Source: Ciona intestinalis
Lineage: Eukaryota > Chordata > Ascidiacea > Phlebobranchia > Cionidae
Direction of reading: 5' to 3'
Assembly: GCF_000224145.3 (NCBI RefSeq)
Contig: NC_020174.2
Coordinates: forward strand, 4,717,026 to 4,781,025
Length of the DNA stretch: 64,000 nucleotides
The notes beneath the pieces were generated by a model, which worked only from the letters and a program-made list of their open reading frames with translations, was not told the DNA's origin and did no database searches. A program made the position numbers and the translations under genes. Numbering within the stretch: position 1 is the first letter of the stretch; each line of letters starts with the position of its first letter. This document shows positions 25,901 through 63,825 of this stretch, in pieces.

Positions 25901-28843
25901 CAAACCATGAAAAGGTTTGGATTTGAAGTCATCACTTGCACAGATTATTTTCCAAAGATTAATTCTCAAATGTGAAAATTGTAATTTCACTTTGTACTCA
26001 ACACTTTGGGAAAAAGAGTTATAATAGGGACATAGGGTAGAATAAAAATGGTCCATGTTTTCATTTTCTTATCTTGTTTAATTTGGTAAGAACAAATAAT
26101 ATTTACAGAAATATAAAAACGTATCTTTAGCACTCTAAAAGTAGCATTAATAATTGTTGAAACACGATTGGGGAAGCCCCTGCAATAATATATTACAAAA
26201 TAAATCTACAAATATTAAAAGCTAACCGATGCATTCTGCTCTGTCGCTGTACTGACACCTAATGGCAAGATGTTCAACCGTCGTCGCTGTTCGAACGAGA
26301 GACTTCCCGATAGTATCAACATGAACTGTTTCACTTGGTCTCATGTATTTACGCGATGTGTTACGGACCCATGGGGGGCAAGTGGCCGAGAATAATAAGG
26401 TTTGAGGCGGGCCTTCTCTCTCTGGGAAAATACAGCAATTACAAAACTGAACAAACTGTATCAAAAATATAATTGGTATTAAATTACAAATCTTGTGACA
26501 TTGTCTTTCTCAACAATAGCAAATCACTAATCCTTATCCAGCTACAGTAAGGTGCTTACACATGTTAGCAGCCTTAAGGACACTCGTAAACATAATTAGT
26601 TATGCAGAGTTTAGTATTAACGTAATCCACATGAATGTAATTGGATTTATAAACATGATAATCACCTTCTGTATACGCGTAACCTAATATTTCTTCAACC
26701 TTGGGAGCAAACCCCATGTCCAACATTTGGTCAACTTCATCTAATACAACGTGTTCAACTGATCCTAATTGTAAATTTCCTTTCCTAAACAAATGTTTAA
26801 TGATTATTAACATCTTTAACCAGAAAAATAACACTGTATCCAAAACTTTGAGCATGTTACTAATTATCAAACTTTGTGTCTTTTGAATAATGAAGTTATT
26901 TCAGGTTTCTTTAGCACTTTTCACTAGATACAACCAGAAATGTAAAAAATCACAATTAGCCCAATGTGAATATAATTTAACAGTTTTCAACTTTTATTCA
27001 AACTTTTTATAATTATCATTCAAACGCTATAAACCGACAACACATAAAGTTCCACTCACTGAACATGGTCCATTATCCTCCCAGGAGTTCCAACCACAAT
27101 ATCCACCCCCCCACGCATTGATCTCTCTGGAATAAATATTCATTAGGGCGAGATAAAAGTAAACATTTTGAACTTTTGTGTTCAATTTATTTTGTTGCCC
27201 TGATTAAAAAAAAACATAATATATATATATATGAAAAGAATTAAAATTTCTTTTTAAGAAAAAAGATAGATTTTTTTTAAATGTCAGTATAAAATTACAC
27301 ATGAAAATTAAACACAACAGTCATTTCAATTGTGAACATAAGTTAATATATTCATAAGGAGTCAAAGCAGTTTTTATATTGTATGTGCATATATTAACCT
27401 TGTTGAAAATATGGAGTTCCCCCATAAATACAAACTGATGACAATCCTTGTGAAATATCTTGGAAATCTTTGCGAACTTGAATTGCTAGCTCTCTTGTTG
27501 GTGCCATCACCAAAACCTGGAAAACAACAATATTACACCTAAGTTAGGACTTTAGTTTCTACAGCATGGCATGCTATGAGACCTGGCATTATGGTCAATT
27601 ACTCAAAACTTATTAATCTTGTTGATGCAGTTGAAGATTTGCCATTATTTGTAAATTCCAATACACTAACTTAATTGCTTTAACCCAGTGATTCCTTCTA
27701 AACACCCGTGTTACACTGACATTCATTGCACCACCATGTGCAGATAAGTAAGTTTTGGTTCATCCCATCAATATCACTACATGTGCATTTACCTTTGGAG
27801 GTCTTCCATAATCTTTACATCTATTCATGATCAATTTTTCAACAAGGGGAATCGCGAATGAAAGCTGTGGAAATAAAACAATTAGTTTCAGCAAAAGACA
27901 AATTGAGCATTTACAAAACTTGTAAAGAAAATATAACTCACTGTTTTCCCAGTTCCAGTACCTGTAGAAAAAACAATATTCATGTTTCGTATAAAAGACA
28001 GGAAAAAATCTCTGTTTGGTTTAATTTATGCTGTTTCATAAGCGTTTAGATCCATTTAAATCTTTTAAAAAATGTCCATAGACAAATTTTTAAAGCACAA
28101 ACACTCACGTGCTTGTGCCACGACATCTTTCCCGTCATAAACATGATTGAAGGATTGGATTTGGATGGGGAATAGATACGCCACTCCTTTCTTCTTCAAT
28201 AAAACCTTGGTTTGTTCAGTTATTCGAAAGTTATTAAAATCACCGAGTGCTTCAGGTGATTGGTCGTCAATATCTACGTTGGTTCCATCCTCTGCTTTAA
28301 CATCTGGCTCCTGTGTTTTGGAACGAAATGTTTATTAAACTTGGTAGAGCATGTAATTTAGCATTTGTATTTATTACCAGTCGACAGAATATGACAGTTC
28401 CTAACAAGATGAATAAATGTAACTTATTTATCTTCGCATAGCGGCAACAATAGTCAGTATGACATGAGTGTTCTGTTTCATACAGTTAGTGCCTGCTTAC
28501 CAATCTACAGAATATAGCATGTAATGACAATCTTTTGTTTGCAACTTACACTTTTTCCTTTTTTCGAAGTCTTTCGTTTTTTCTTTGGTGGTTCAGCTTC
28601 TCCGCTGGTTGCGATTTGGGGGATTTCAGATTTCTCCTTTTTCTAAACAAAATTGTGTAATAAATATTAAAATATGTATGATAACTTGCATTCATTAGTT
28701 TATGACTTTATATTTAAACTGAACAGCCAACTTACTGCTTTTTTCTCCTTTTTTAGTTTTTTATCTTTTTTAACTTTCTTCTTAATAATAGTTGGAGAAT
28801 CTGGGATTTCAGTTGAAACTGGTGAATCATATAATTCAACCAT
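22993..28843 (-). CDS. Ddx21: DEAD-box RNA helicase, DDX21/DDX50 family (16 coding exons, 672 aa)
   Basis: Nucleolar ATP-dependent RNA helicase; in vertebrates DDX21 acts in rRNA transcription and processing. Coding exons in transcript order: 28843-28736, 28642-28550, 28310-28109, 27961-27942, 27864-27793, 27516-27399, 27126-27060, 26784-26666, 26421-26227, 25578-25415, 25101-24997, 24678-24520, 24301-24187, 23944-23859, 23674-23540, 23253-22993. All phases close (2019 nt). Visible: Lys-rich N-terminus (1-70), Q motif (~90-115), motif I GTGTGKT (~135-141), Ia APTRELA, Ib VGTPGR, II DEVD (the family variant of DEAD, ~241), [37 protein letters not shown] (~427), a GUCT domain (~475-600) and an RG/FG-rich tail (~625-672). 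The GUCT domain and DEVD identify the DDX21/50 branch. The ATG at 28843 has an in-frame stop shortly upstream. Confidence 0.96.
25645..25800 (+). mobile_element. tRNA-SINE copy (antisense to helicase)
   Basis: Shows GGGTTCAATGTT (B-box-like) followed by the family tail CCTTGGTTAAGACAGTAA and CCAATCCAGTGGTCACT. In a helicase intron. Confidence 0.55.
27942..27961 (-). other. Ddx21: 20-nt microexon encoding the helicase Walker A loop
   Basis: A 20-nt exon flanked by AG and GT on the minus strand. It supplies TGTGKT of motif I, and the preceding exon supplies the first base of its first codon. Phase (1 in, 0 out) fits both neighbours exactly. Skipping it would remove the P-loop and shift the frame. 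Confidence 0.9.
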
Positions 28844-29863
28844 TATAGAAATCCAAGTTTTGTTTTAACTGTTTAACAATGAAATAATTAAGTCCAAAAC
28901 TTTACCTTATATACTTTGAATAAAGATATAAAAATTAATTTATAGTACGCCTTTGTTATTATAAGTTAAATAAATACAGTATAATAAGCTAAACCACAGC
29001 ATATCACAGTACGTCCATATATATTTAAGCGTATAGGCTAATATATTAGTAAACAAAGGGTTAACAGTTATATTAATAGCCAAATTCACTTCATCATTTA
29101 CTTAAACCTACTAAAACCAACCTAGTTAGTTTATAACATGTTAAACTTGGCTAAATCCGCTTTGATTTTGTATAATTTTCCTTACATAACTTAACAGACT
29201 ACGAAATGACTGAACACGTGGTACGGGTGGGAACTTTTTTCCTTCTCCTCCTTTTCTACCTTTTTTTACAGAAGAGATTTTTCTCTCCTGATGACGTAAA
29301 TGCTTTGTGTTAAAGACCACACTAACACATTGCTGTGCGCGGTAACATACATTTAAAATATGTAATAATATTAAGCATATGGGTTCCCCTTGTTCCATAA
29401 CCTTTGTTTATATGGTAAATTTACTTAGAATGAACAAAGTATAGACATTTTCAAACAAAAATTAATATTTGTCCCCTTTTTTTGCACCAAACGTTGTGTG
29501 GATAACGAATGACGTACCCCATGACAACAAAAGAAGCCATTTAGTTAATTTATTAAACAAATTTAAAGCCTTTTAGTTTGGCTAAGAAACTGCCGTGCAA
29601 GAAGTACAATGTACTTTATTTTATAGACAGGTAATTCATGCTGCAGATTATCTGCATAAACAACTAATTTGTTACCAAATGAAGGTAGGTGCTCCTCAAA
29701 TACCGTAATAGTTCTACACACTTACTGGGGGTTTTTCAAGTGATTTAATGTGACTGTATTTGTATTAATAGAAGTTAGATTATAAACTTGAATCAGCAAT
29801 AGGAAAATATATTATTCCATTTGGTGTAACACGTACGTAACAGTAACGCCCACGTTCTTTTGC

Positions 29864-30073
29864 ATCGTGGCACAGTGGTTACTGGTTTGTGGTTACCACA
29901 TCTGACTCTAACTCAGAGGATTTGGTTACAAGGCTTGATCTTGCCACCATTGTGGGTATATGTGCTTCTGGGTAAGACACTGTATAGAACAGAGCTCCCA
30001 TGTTATAACGACTGTCGTTGTCCCTATAGATACATTCGGTTAAACAAGTTATACATCCATTTATTCCTAACAG
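29864..30073 (+). mobile_element. tRNA-derived SINE
   Basis: The 5' part looks like a degenerate tRNA gene: an A-box-like TGGCACAGTGG at 29868-29878 and a B-box-like GGTTACAAGGC at 29924-29934, at tRNA-like spacing. The 3' part carries the tail found in many other copies in this window (…GGGCAAGACACT…, …ACAGAGCTCCCATGTTATAACGACTG…). It ends in a pyrimidine-rich stretch and CAG at 30071-30073, a usable 3' splice site. Confidence 0.75.
30071..30073 (+). promoter_or_regulatory. Candidate 3' splice acceptor in the 5' UTR of the LRR-RRM gene
   Basis: TTTATTCCTAACAG ends 19 nt before the ATG at 30093. It fits a 5' UTR intron or a spliced-leader trans-splice site (trans-splicing is established in Ciona). 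The acceptor appears to be donated by the SINE tail. Confidence 0.4.
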
Positions 30074-30092
30074 GTCTAGCACTGATGACGAT

Positions 30093-33000
30093 ATGGGATG
30101 TGGTCAAAGCAAAACAACGATAGCCGACACTCCAACTCATCTGCACACAACACTAAGAACAGAAGATACCGAACCCGTTACCACACCACATAACAACAAT
30201 AAAACCTCAATAGAAAATGTTGTCTCACCAAGTAAGAATGAAACTAAGAATCAGAATCAGTTTGAAGATGAAACCCCAACATCTCTGGTTGTTGTTGAAC
30301 CCCAAACAAAGGTTCTAACTGAACATGCAACTGCTGAGGTTACTAAAGATGAAGTAAAAAAACCTGAAAATGCCTCAGTTGAAATTAAACAAAGCTATAT
30401 TATTGAAAAACCTCTAATTAAAGAAGAGAAGACCAGTTTTAAAGAAGAGAACATTAAAGAAGTTGATGGAGTTAGAACTGAAAACAAAACAGCTTTAAAT
30501 TCACATGTGGTTAACAACGGTGTAAAAGGCACAGTCAGTGAACAAGATACAATCGTAAAAACCACAAATCCAAGTTTGGAGCATAATTGTCCGGCTAAAC
30601 TAATTTCTCAACCCCCTGACTGTTCTGACGTTATAAGCCTAGCCAGCGAATATACCGTCGATTCAAAATCTGATGACGAAAATGTTAATATCGCGGAAAA
30701 CATATTAAGTTCTGCCCTTGTAGAAAACATTATGGTAACAGTTTCTACGGCGTCAGAATTGCCGACTACGGCGGGCCACACCGAGGATATTGTAGTTAAC
30801 ACAACGATACCTGTGTCTTCGCAAAACGACGTGAATGTATGCGAAACTGTAGAAGGGGTAGCGCGTTTAGCAGAGAAAGAAGTAAAGTCTGCCACTGTAG
30901 ATTCTAACACAGCAGTAGTGCCTGCACCAAGCGGAAACCCAGTAGTTGAGAATACGTTGCATATTGATACAGCTAAAGACATCCAACTACACGCAGCAAT
31001 GCGGTTTTCATGCTCGGCTACTGACAACCAGGTCTTGCCAGAAATCGCCACACAAGCAGAAGTATTACATCTTAGTAGGACTTTTTTAACTAATAGAGAA
31101 GATTCTTTAGCGCTTTGCCGAACTTTAGCTAATCTTTCGAGGCTTAAAAAGTTGGTCGTAAAAGGCAACAACGCGGGTCCCGTTGCTGTACGTGCATTAT
31201 TGTTTATGTTAACCCAATATGCAAAGTTAGAAGAATTGGATTTATCTGATAACATGGCAGATCCGAGCTGTGCTGATCACTTGGCAAATTTCATATCTGG
31301 TTCCAAGAATCTCAAATGTTTGAACTTGTCGGGAAACCAGTTCGGGAAGGAATCGCTTTCGAAAGCTCTAAATGTTGGTTTGAGTGCGACTTATAGTTTG
31401 GTGCATTTAGATGTCAGTGGATGTGGTGCTACCAATCTACATGGTTTGTTTGAAGCGTTGAGAAGTGGTTTCATATCCAAGCAATCCAAGTTAAACCATC
31501 TGGATATATCTAACAACCATATGAACGATGGCCAACAGCCTGGCATTGATATTTCACTTTTACTGGAAACGTCCAACTGTCCTCTGCAGTATCTTAACAT
31601 TTCCGACACTGGTTTATCACCAACAGGCTGGGATGCATTGCTTTCAGGTCTCCAACAAAATACTTCTATCGTAAGTTTCATAGCAGGTGGTAGCAATACT
31701 GTGAAGAACATTTTAGACATTGCAAGGATTATTCTGGCTCTTCAGAATGCGAAGGTAATAGATTTAGGTGGGGTTGGTATCGAAGATAAAATCGAATTAC
31801 ATGACTTAAGTTTTGAAAACCTTAAACCTGCGACAAGAAACTCGTGTTTGGCGGAATTGAATCTAACCGACTGTAAACTTACTGATACGTTTGTTGCTAC
31901 GATATTTCAGAAATACGCAAATGTATTATCAAGTTTGGAACTTCTAAAACTATCAAATAACCCTGAGGTTTCTGAGAACGCGTTTAACGCTGTACAACAT
32001 ACATGTAAGTGCCTTCATACATTACACTTCGCGCTTATGGATGCTGAGTTCGTTTCTAAATCTCTTAACGGCGGCTTTAAAGAACTGCGTTTCCTAAACT
32101 TACGAAAGTCTCGTGTTAGCGTAGAAACTTTAGGCGCGTTGTCCAACATTCCCCAAACGTTAACCGAGCTCGCGTTGGACGGGATAAAGCTGAGTGGTTC
32201 TGATGTTCTTGAGACTTTACTACAACCATCGTCGAAGCATAAGATCATCACATTATCAATGTCTGGCTGCAGTTTAACTGACAAAGATATCAAGCCATTA
32301 GCGACGGCAATGGCCCGTCCTGCCCCGCCATTGAATTTTCTTTCTAATCTAGATCTGAGCGTGAATCGATTAACAGATTCAACATTATCTTTAATTTCGG
32401 AATCGTTATTGGCTGTTACTGACTACACACTTAAAAACCTTGATTTAACGAACAACAAATGCGCCGATAAAGGAGCATTAGATCTTGCAGGTGTCATTTC
32501 TTCAGCGTCTTGCAAATTGAACCTACAGAGATTACTGTTATCCAGCAATTGTCTCACTGTTAATGGAATACAGGCACTAGTTTTATGCGTAGCCCCAAGA
32601 AACGATGTCAGGGGATTGCAATTCTTGGATGTGAGCAACCAGAAAGACGGATTGTCAGAAGATGAAATAGAAGCAATAGTAGAATGCCTCATCACTACTA
32701 TTGGACTTGATCCTAGTTTAATAAAAAGTGAACACAAGCAAACGTTCTTTCCGCCGATTTCTGACAAATTTACAGTGAACTTGAGCAGACTCGGTGGTTC
32801 CGCCGGTGACATTACTAAGCGTGTTGAATCAGTTGCAATCAAAACTGATTTTTCGAGACTTTTTAAAGGTTTAGCCGCGCTTTCGGATTACCTTATTTTA
32901 GGTTCTGGGATTCTACGTTCAAATTCTATTACGGACCCTGCTGAAGTAAATCTTTCAATAGATATGAAGGAATGGTCGGAAATAATAGGTAGCGATGCTC

Positions 33001-33467
33001 CTGCATGGTTGAAAGTGTCAGAGGAACGCCGAAGAGGGGTATATGTGAATCATCTACCAGGTACTGCTACTGTTCAACGGCTTGAAGGTTTGCTTGAAAT
33101 GGAAGCGGATTGTGAGGTCAGCGATATTTACGTCATCAAGGATCCTATACTAAGGAAGCCAACAGGGGCTGCGTGGGTTTTATTTGCAAATGAAGAATCG
33201 GTAAACAACGCGATGAAATGGTTCGCAGCAGGGTGCGCCCAGATGTACGGGACTCCTTTCTCAATCTGCGTCCTCCCTGTTTGTACAACTGGTGACCAAT
33301 CTGGCGGGCAAGCATCGGCAAAGCGGGAGCTACAAGCCAGAGAGAGGCAGCGGCAGACTGACCTGGCTGCAGATAGAACAATGATGGAGGAAAGCCAGCA
33401 ACTTGCCGATGAACGAGCTGCATACAGGGAAGCTCATCCCGCTTATCAAAACGGCAGGATTTGGTAG
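30093..33467 (+). CDS. Intronless LRR + RRM-like protein with myristoylation-type N-terminus (1124 aa)
   Basis: I do not recognise an orthologue. Begins MGCGQSK, the pattern of an N-myristoylated (Gly2) and palmitoylated (Cys3) membrane-associated protein. Residues ~10-310 are Ser/Thr/Glu/Lys-rich and probably disordered. Residues ~315-870 are leucine-rich repeats of the long ribonuclease-inhibitor-like type (LEELDLSDN, LKCLNLSGN, LNHLDISNN, LSNLDLSVN, LKNLDLTNN, LQRLLLSSN). Residues ~980-1060 look like an RRM: RNP2-like VYVNHL (~982) and RNP1-like TGAAWVLF (~1024), with β-α-β-β-α spacing. A charged helical tail follows. No NACHT or other NTPase domain is visible. The single 3.4 kb exon contrasts with the intron-dense neighbours. 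The ORF has strong codon periodicity and a poly(A) signal 20 nt after the stop, so I take it as a real gene. Confidence 0.88.
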   Translation: MGCGQSKTTIADTPTHLHTTLRTEDTEPVTTPHNNNKTSIENVVSPSKNETKNQNQFEDETPTSLVVVEPQTKVLTEHATAEVTKDEVKKPENASVEIKQSYIIEKPLIKEEKTSFKEENIKEVDGVRTENKTALNSHVVNNGVKGTVSEQDTIVKTTNPSLEHNCPAKLISQPPDCSDVISLASEYTVDSKSDDENVNIAENILSSALVENIMVTVSTASELPTTAGHTEDIVVNTTIPVSSQNDVNVCETVEGVARLAEKEVKSATVDSNTAVVPAPSGNPVVENTLHIDTAKDIQLHAAMRFSCSATDNQVLPEIATQAEVLHLSRTFLTNREDSLALCRTLANLSRLKKLVVKGNNAGPVAVRALLFMLTQYAKLEELDLSDNMADPSCADHLANFISGSKNLKCLNLSGNQFGKESLSKALNVGLSATYSLVHLDVSGCGATNLHGLFEALRSGFISKQSKLNHLDISNNHMNDGQQPGIDISLLLETSNCPLQYLNISDTGLSPTGWDALLSGLQQNTSIVSFIAGGSNTVKNILDIARIILALQNAKVIDLGGVGIEDKIELHDLSFENLKPATRNSCLAELNLTDCKLTDTFVATIFQKYANVLSSLELLKLSNNPEVSENAFNAVQHTCKCLHTLHFALMDAEFVSKSLNGGFKELRFLNLRKSRVSVETLGALSNIPQTLTELALDGIKLSGSDVLETLLQPSSKHKIITLSMSGCSLTDKDIKPLATAMARPAPPLNFLSNLDLSVNRLTDSTLSLISESLLAVTDYTLKNLDLTNNKCADKGALDLAGVISSASCKLNLQRLLLSSNCLTVNGIQALVLCVAPRNDVRGLQFLDVSNQKDGLSEDEIEAIVECLITTIGLDPSLIKSEHKQTFFPPISDKFTVNLSRLGGSAGDITKRVESVAIKTDFSRLFKGLAALSDYLILGSGILRSNSITDPAEVNLSIDMKEWSEIIGSDAPAWLKVSEERRRGVYVNHLPGTATVQRLEGLLEMEADCEVSDIYVIKDPILRKPTGAAWVLFANEESVNNAMKWFAAGCAQMYGTPFSICVLPVCTTGDQSGGQASAKRELQARERQRQTDLAADRTMMEESQQLADERAAYREAHPAYQNGRIW

Positions 33468-33486
33468 CTGGTATAACATAAGAGCC

Positions 33487-33492
33487 TAAATA
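33487..33492 (+). terminator. Polyadenylation signal of the LRR-RRM gene
   Basis: AATAAA 20 nt after the TAG stop. The start of a foldback MITE (33505) lies where cleavage would be expected. Confidence 0.7.
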
Positions 33493-33504
33493 AAACGTTT
33501 TCTG

Positions 33505-33674
33505 TTCAGTTTCAATACAAACATGACAGTCCATATGTAAGATACGATTTTCACCTCTAACGTTCTGGTTTAAAAACTAGAACCATGTTCAGTAATCTAA
33601 GAAGTTATAATGATTTTTTTTAAAAACTGATTACAATTGCATATGGTTAAGCTGTCATGTTTGTACTGAAACTG
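33505..33674. mobile_element. Foldback MITE, family A, copy 1 (170 bp)
   Basis: Starts CAGTTTCAATACAAACATG and ends with its inverse (23 bp arms, one mismatch). Inner parts, including GATACGATTTTC near 33540, are shared with copies at 45868-46053 and about 51693-51867. No ORF. No clear target-site duplication. Confidence 0.75.
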
Positions 33675-33983
33675 ATATACCCTTGTATCGTAAAACACAG
33701 CAGCACACTGTGAGATTATTTATTGTATGCGCGTAGTAAAACGTTATTTCAGTGATTTGTTCTTTTTTAATGCCGTGCCAAATTATTGCGCATATGAGTT
33801 TCCATTAGTTTTTTATTTTATTCTACAATGTGCCAAACCAACTTTACCTAAACTGCAATACATTTAGTTGCATAATATACTGTTCTTATAAATCTGTAAA
33901 TGTTGTTTGTTTGCTACCAAATGTGACGATAATGGAGAATAAAAATATGGACCATCTTACACCAATCTAATAGATATGAATAC

Positions 33984-33989
33984 TTTATT
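33984..33989 (-). terminator. Likely polyadenylation signal of the 34048-34638 gene
   Basis: TTTATT on the plus strand (AATAAA on the minus strand), about 60 nt after the minus-strand stop codon. Confidence 0.6.
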
Positions 33990-34047
33990 TACCGATTTGT
34001 AAATATACATGAAGCACTGTGAAAATTAGCAAATACGACTTTCGTGT

Positions 34048-34638
34048 CTAAACCTTTGAATTTGTCAATAACCGACGGGTATCGTCCGAAATAGAATAAT
34101 TTGTCCCGTCCAGCTTAGTGGCAGATTTAAGCACTCGCACCTTGTCCAAGTAATTAGCAAACCGAACAATTATCCTTCGCGCTGCATCTCCCCCGGGCTT
34201 AACGGAAACTTTTCTTCCGAATCGCCTTACTAATTCCAAATCCAGATCCCCGAAAATCAACGAAAGTCTTTTCGACAACAAACTTCGAATTTCGCCCTCC
34301 AAGTTCTCGCCGTCTTTTTCCGGAACGCCTGAAACAATCACGTTCTTTTCTTTAGTAAAGGCGTCAACAGCCTGTAAACGGTTTCTTTGATATTTAACTT
34401 TTCCTTCAAGCTCTGATACAGCTTCCAATAACTCCTTATGCGTGGTGAGTATACGGCTCTGTCCTTTATTTAAATCTGCAATAACTTTTGCAAGCTCTCT
34501 CAGCTGAATGTTTGTGTTCTGTTGGTAGCTTGATAGAAAGAACATGGATATTACAAGCACACTTCCCACAACAACAATAGGACTTGTAAGCACAGCAACT
34601 ATGGGCGCAACAAAACTTCGTTTTGCTGGTTCTGCCAT
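34048..34638 (-). CDS. Membrane-anchored coiled-coil protein with L1-ORF1p-like domain (196 aa)
   Basis: Single exon, no named orthologue recognised. Residues ~11-36 form a hydrophobic transmembrane segment after a short N-terminus. Residues ~43-92 have coiled-coil character (LRELAKVIADLNK … LLEAVSELEGKVK). Residues ~98-190 resemble the RRM-like domain of LINE-1 ORF1p (Transposase_22 type): NVIVSGVPEKDGENLEGEI, then RRFGRK, then RRIIVRFANYLDKVRVLKSA. Lys/Arg clusters suit nucleic-acid binding. No reverse transcriptase ORF is nearby, and the ORF is intact with its own poly(A) signal. It may be a domesticated ORF1-like gene or part of a family of short LINE-derived proteins. Family assignment is by eye. 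Confidence 0.75.
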   Translation of the reverse strand: MAEPAKRSFVAPIVAVLTSPIVVVGSVLVISMFFLSSYQQNTNIQLRELAKVIADLNKGQSRILTTHKELLEAVSELEGKVKYQRNRLQAVDAFTKEKNVIVSGVPEKDGENLEGEIRSLLSKRLSLIFGDLDLELVRRFGRKVSVKPGGDAARRIIVRFANYLDKVRVLKSATKLDGTNYSISDDTRRLLTNSKV

Positions 34639-36204
34639 TTCAGTGCAAAATCAGTAGCTGTTTATAACAACCTTTTAAACCATGTTTCTATGTCTAAACT
34701 AAAGCAACTAGAGTATATGTGACGACGTCTGTTGCTGCCCCGCCACGCGAGAATAAATGGTTACATTCATTCATATATTTCGTACATCTGTATATACTCA
34801 AACACCAACTCTAATAAGCGAAGAGAAAAGAGTTTTATAACTTCGTATGCGCTGGCCTGTATAAAGGTATCGCCTCGGGACATAAACGAAAACAAGAGCC
34901 GAATATCAAATTGGTTAGTTAAAAATTAGATATAGAAACACACTTTTGCATTGAATAGTATAGGCTTACATTTGTCATATTTCGTATTGCATTCTATGGC
35001 CGTTTAAATGCAGACGACATAATACTGTATATGTGCAGGGTAAGATGGATAGGCTACCACCGTCAGTAGGCGACATAACATATACCACATATTCCAATCG
35101 TGTTTTTTTAACAATTAACAACGCTATTTTAGAGTCGCAGAGCTACGGTTATAGGTTTCTGTAAATATTCTTAGTTTACCATAAACAATGATACTAGAAA
35201 ATAGAATGAAAACATATAGGCTACTACCTTACCCCACCCTACTGTATCAACTAAAATGTATTAGAATGTTAAGATACAGTATGGGTGATTATTCTTTTTG
35301 GAGGTGTCACGGGGTAAAAATAAGCAAAGCACTATTATAAACTTATGTGGTATCTCATATGCGCTACATTTCGCTATTATACTGTATCCAGTAATAGTGC
35401 CATGCTTTGTTTTACGGAAAATTATAATTTACCAATTAAAATCAAAATCACCAAATCAGGTTTTTGGAACACATTGCGTTTTTTTTCACTTTCTATTGAT
35501 ATCCCACAGAACCATTCATATCATTTGTATCGTCGGTGCTGGGCGCCCTGGAGCAAGACTGCTTTGTCGTCCCAGTCGACTTCGAAATGACAAAAGGCGC
35601 TCTAAATAAAACCATCGTGGGTGCTATTCTCTTGTATTGCGCTGCGCGTTCGCCTTTTTCTCTAGCGAAAAACGCAACGAAAATGGAAAGAAATCTCCCC
35701 AGATTGTGTTACTAGCACTTGCGACGCAGTCTTAGTTAAAGTGTCGCGTATAGGAAAGTTTCAGACAACGCGAGGTCCCATATTTGGTATTGTGGTTGTT
35801 ATTTGACAGTGTTTTGACTTCTAGCATAAACAAGGTTGTTAATTCTGGTCAGAATTACACATTAAGAACTTTAAATGAATGTATAGGGGAAATTTCGCAG
35901 GCTTAAGCTACATAGCAGCGACTATTACGCGTTGATCAATTAGGCTTTTATATAAAGTTACTCAATTATTATTATTGTAGTTTTAACTTTCAAATGATGT
36001 GGTTTCGATTTTCAGTTTCTGTTACTTAATTTATGAAGATCAAAATATGGTAACTTCTGATTTTGGACTTATTACCAATTAAAGACGACTGCTGGCAACT
36101 ATATACAAGATACTTAAAGAGAAGATTGCAAGTTGTTTTAAACATTATACACTAATGTGTGGATGCTAACACATATTGTGTGAAACAGAAGCAATACTTC
36201 TAAC
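34639..36204. other. Divergent intergenic region upstream of Notch
   Basis: Contains a SINE fragment (~34725-34785, sense to Notch), a MITE with GGGGTAAG-type ends (35033-35245), and a less AT-rich stretch at 35520-35770 that is the best candidate for the Notch core promoter and 5' UTR. No TATA box can be assigned confidently. Short ORFs here look random. Confidence 0.4.
35033..35245. mobile_element. MITE family B (GGGTAAGATGG termini), copy
   Basis: Left end CAGGGTAAGATGG and right end CTTACCCCACCCTACTG are imperfect inverted repeats. The interior phrase GGAGCTACGGTTATA-like sequence, followed by a CTGTAAATATT block, is shared with the copy at 39293-39447. No ORF. Confidence 0.6.

Positions 36205-63825
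<27,621 letters not shown>

Larger units (their letters stand above)
28844..30092. other. Divergent intergenic region, helicase / LRR-RRM gene
   Basis: About 1.25 kb between two head-to-head genes, so it should hold both promoters. It contains a tRNA-derived SINE (29864-30073) ending just before the LRR gene. An 85-codon minus-strand ORF at 29141-29398 has no recognisable similarity and is probably chance. Confidence 0.5.
33468..34047. other. Convergent intergenic region
   Basis: Holds the two opposing poly(A) signals, MITE family A copy 1, and near 33950-33970 what looks like the end of a GGGGTAAAATGGG-type MITE. No coding sequence seen. Confidence 0.6.

Noticed and set aside
29141..29398. 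85-codon ORF as a possible first exon of the helicase
   Set aside because: The helicase ATG at 28843 has an in-frame stop just upstream, and I see no splice path linking the two.
29864..29940. Functional tRNA gene
   Set aside because: A- and B-box-like blocks are present but the cloverleaf is not intact, and the downstream tail is a dispersed repeat, so it is a SINE.
30608..31255. 215-codon minus-strand ORF
   Set aside because: Antisense shadow of the LRR-RRM coding exon; low complexity and no domain.
30093..33467. NLR-type innate immune receptor
   Set aside because: LRRs are present but there is no NACHT or other NTPase motif, and the C-terminus looks like an RRM.
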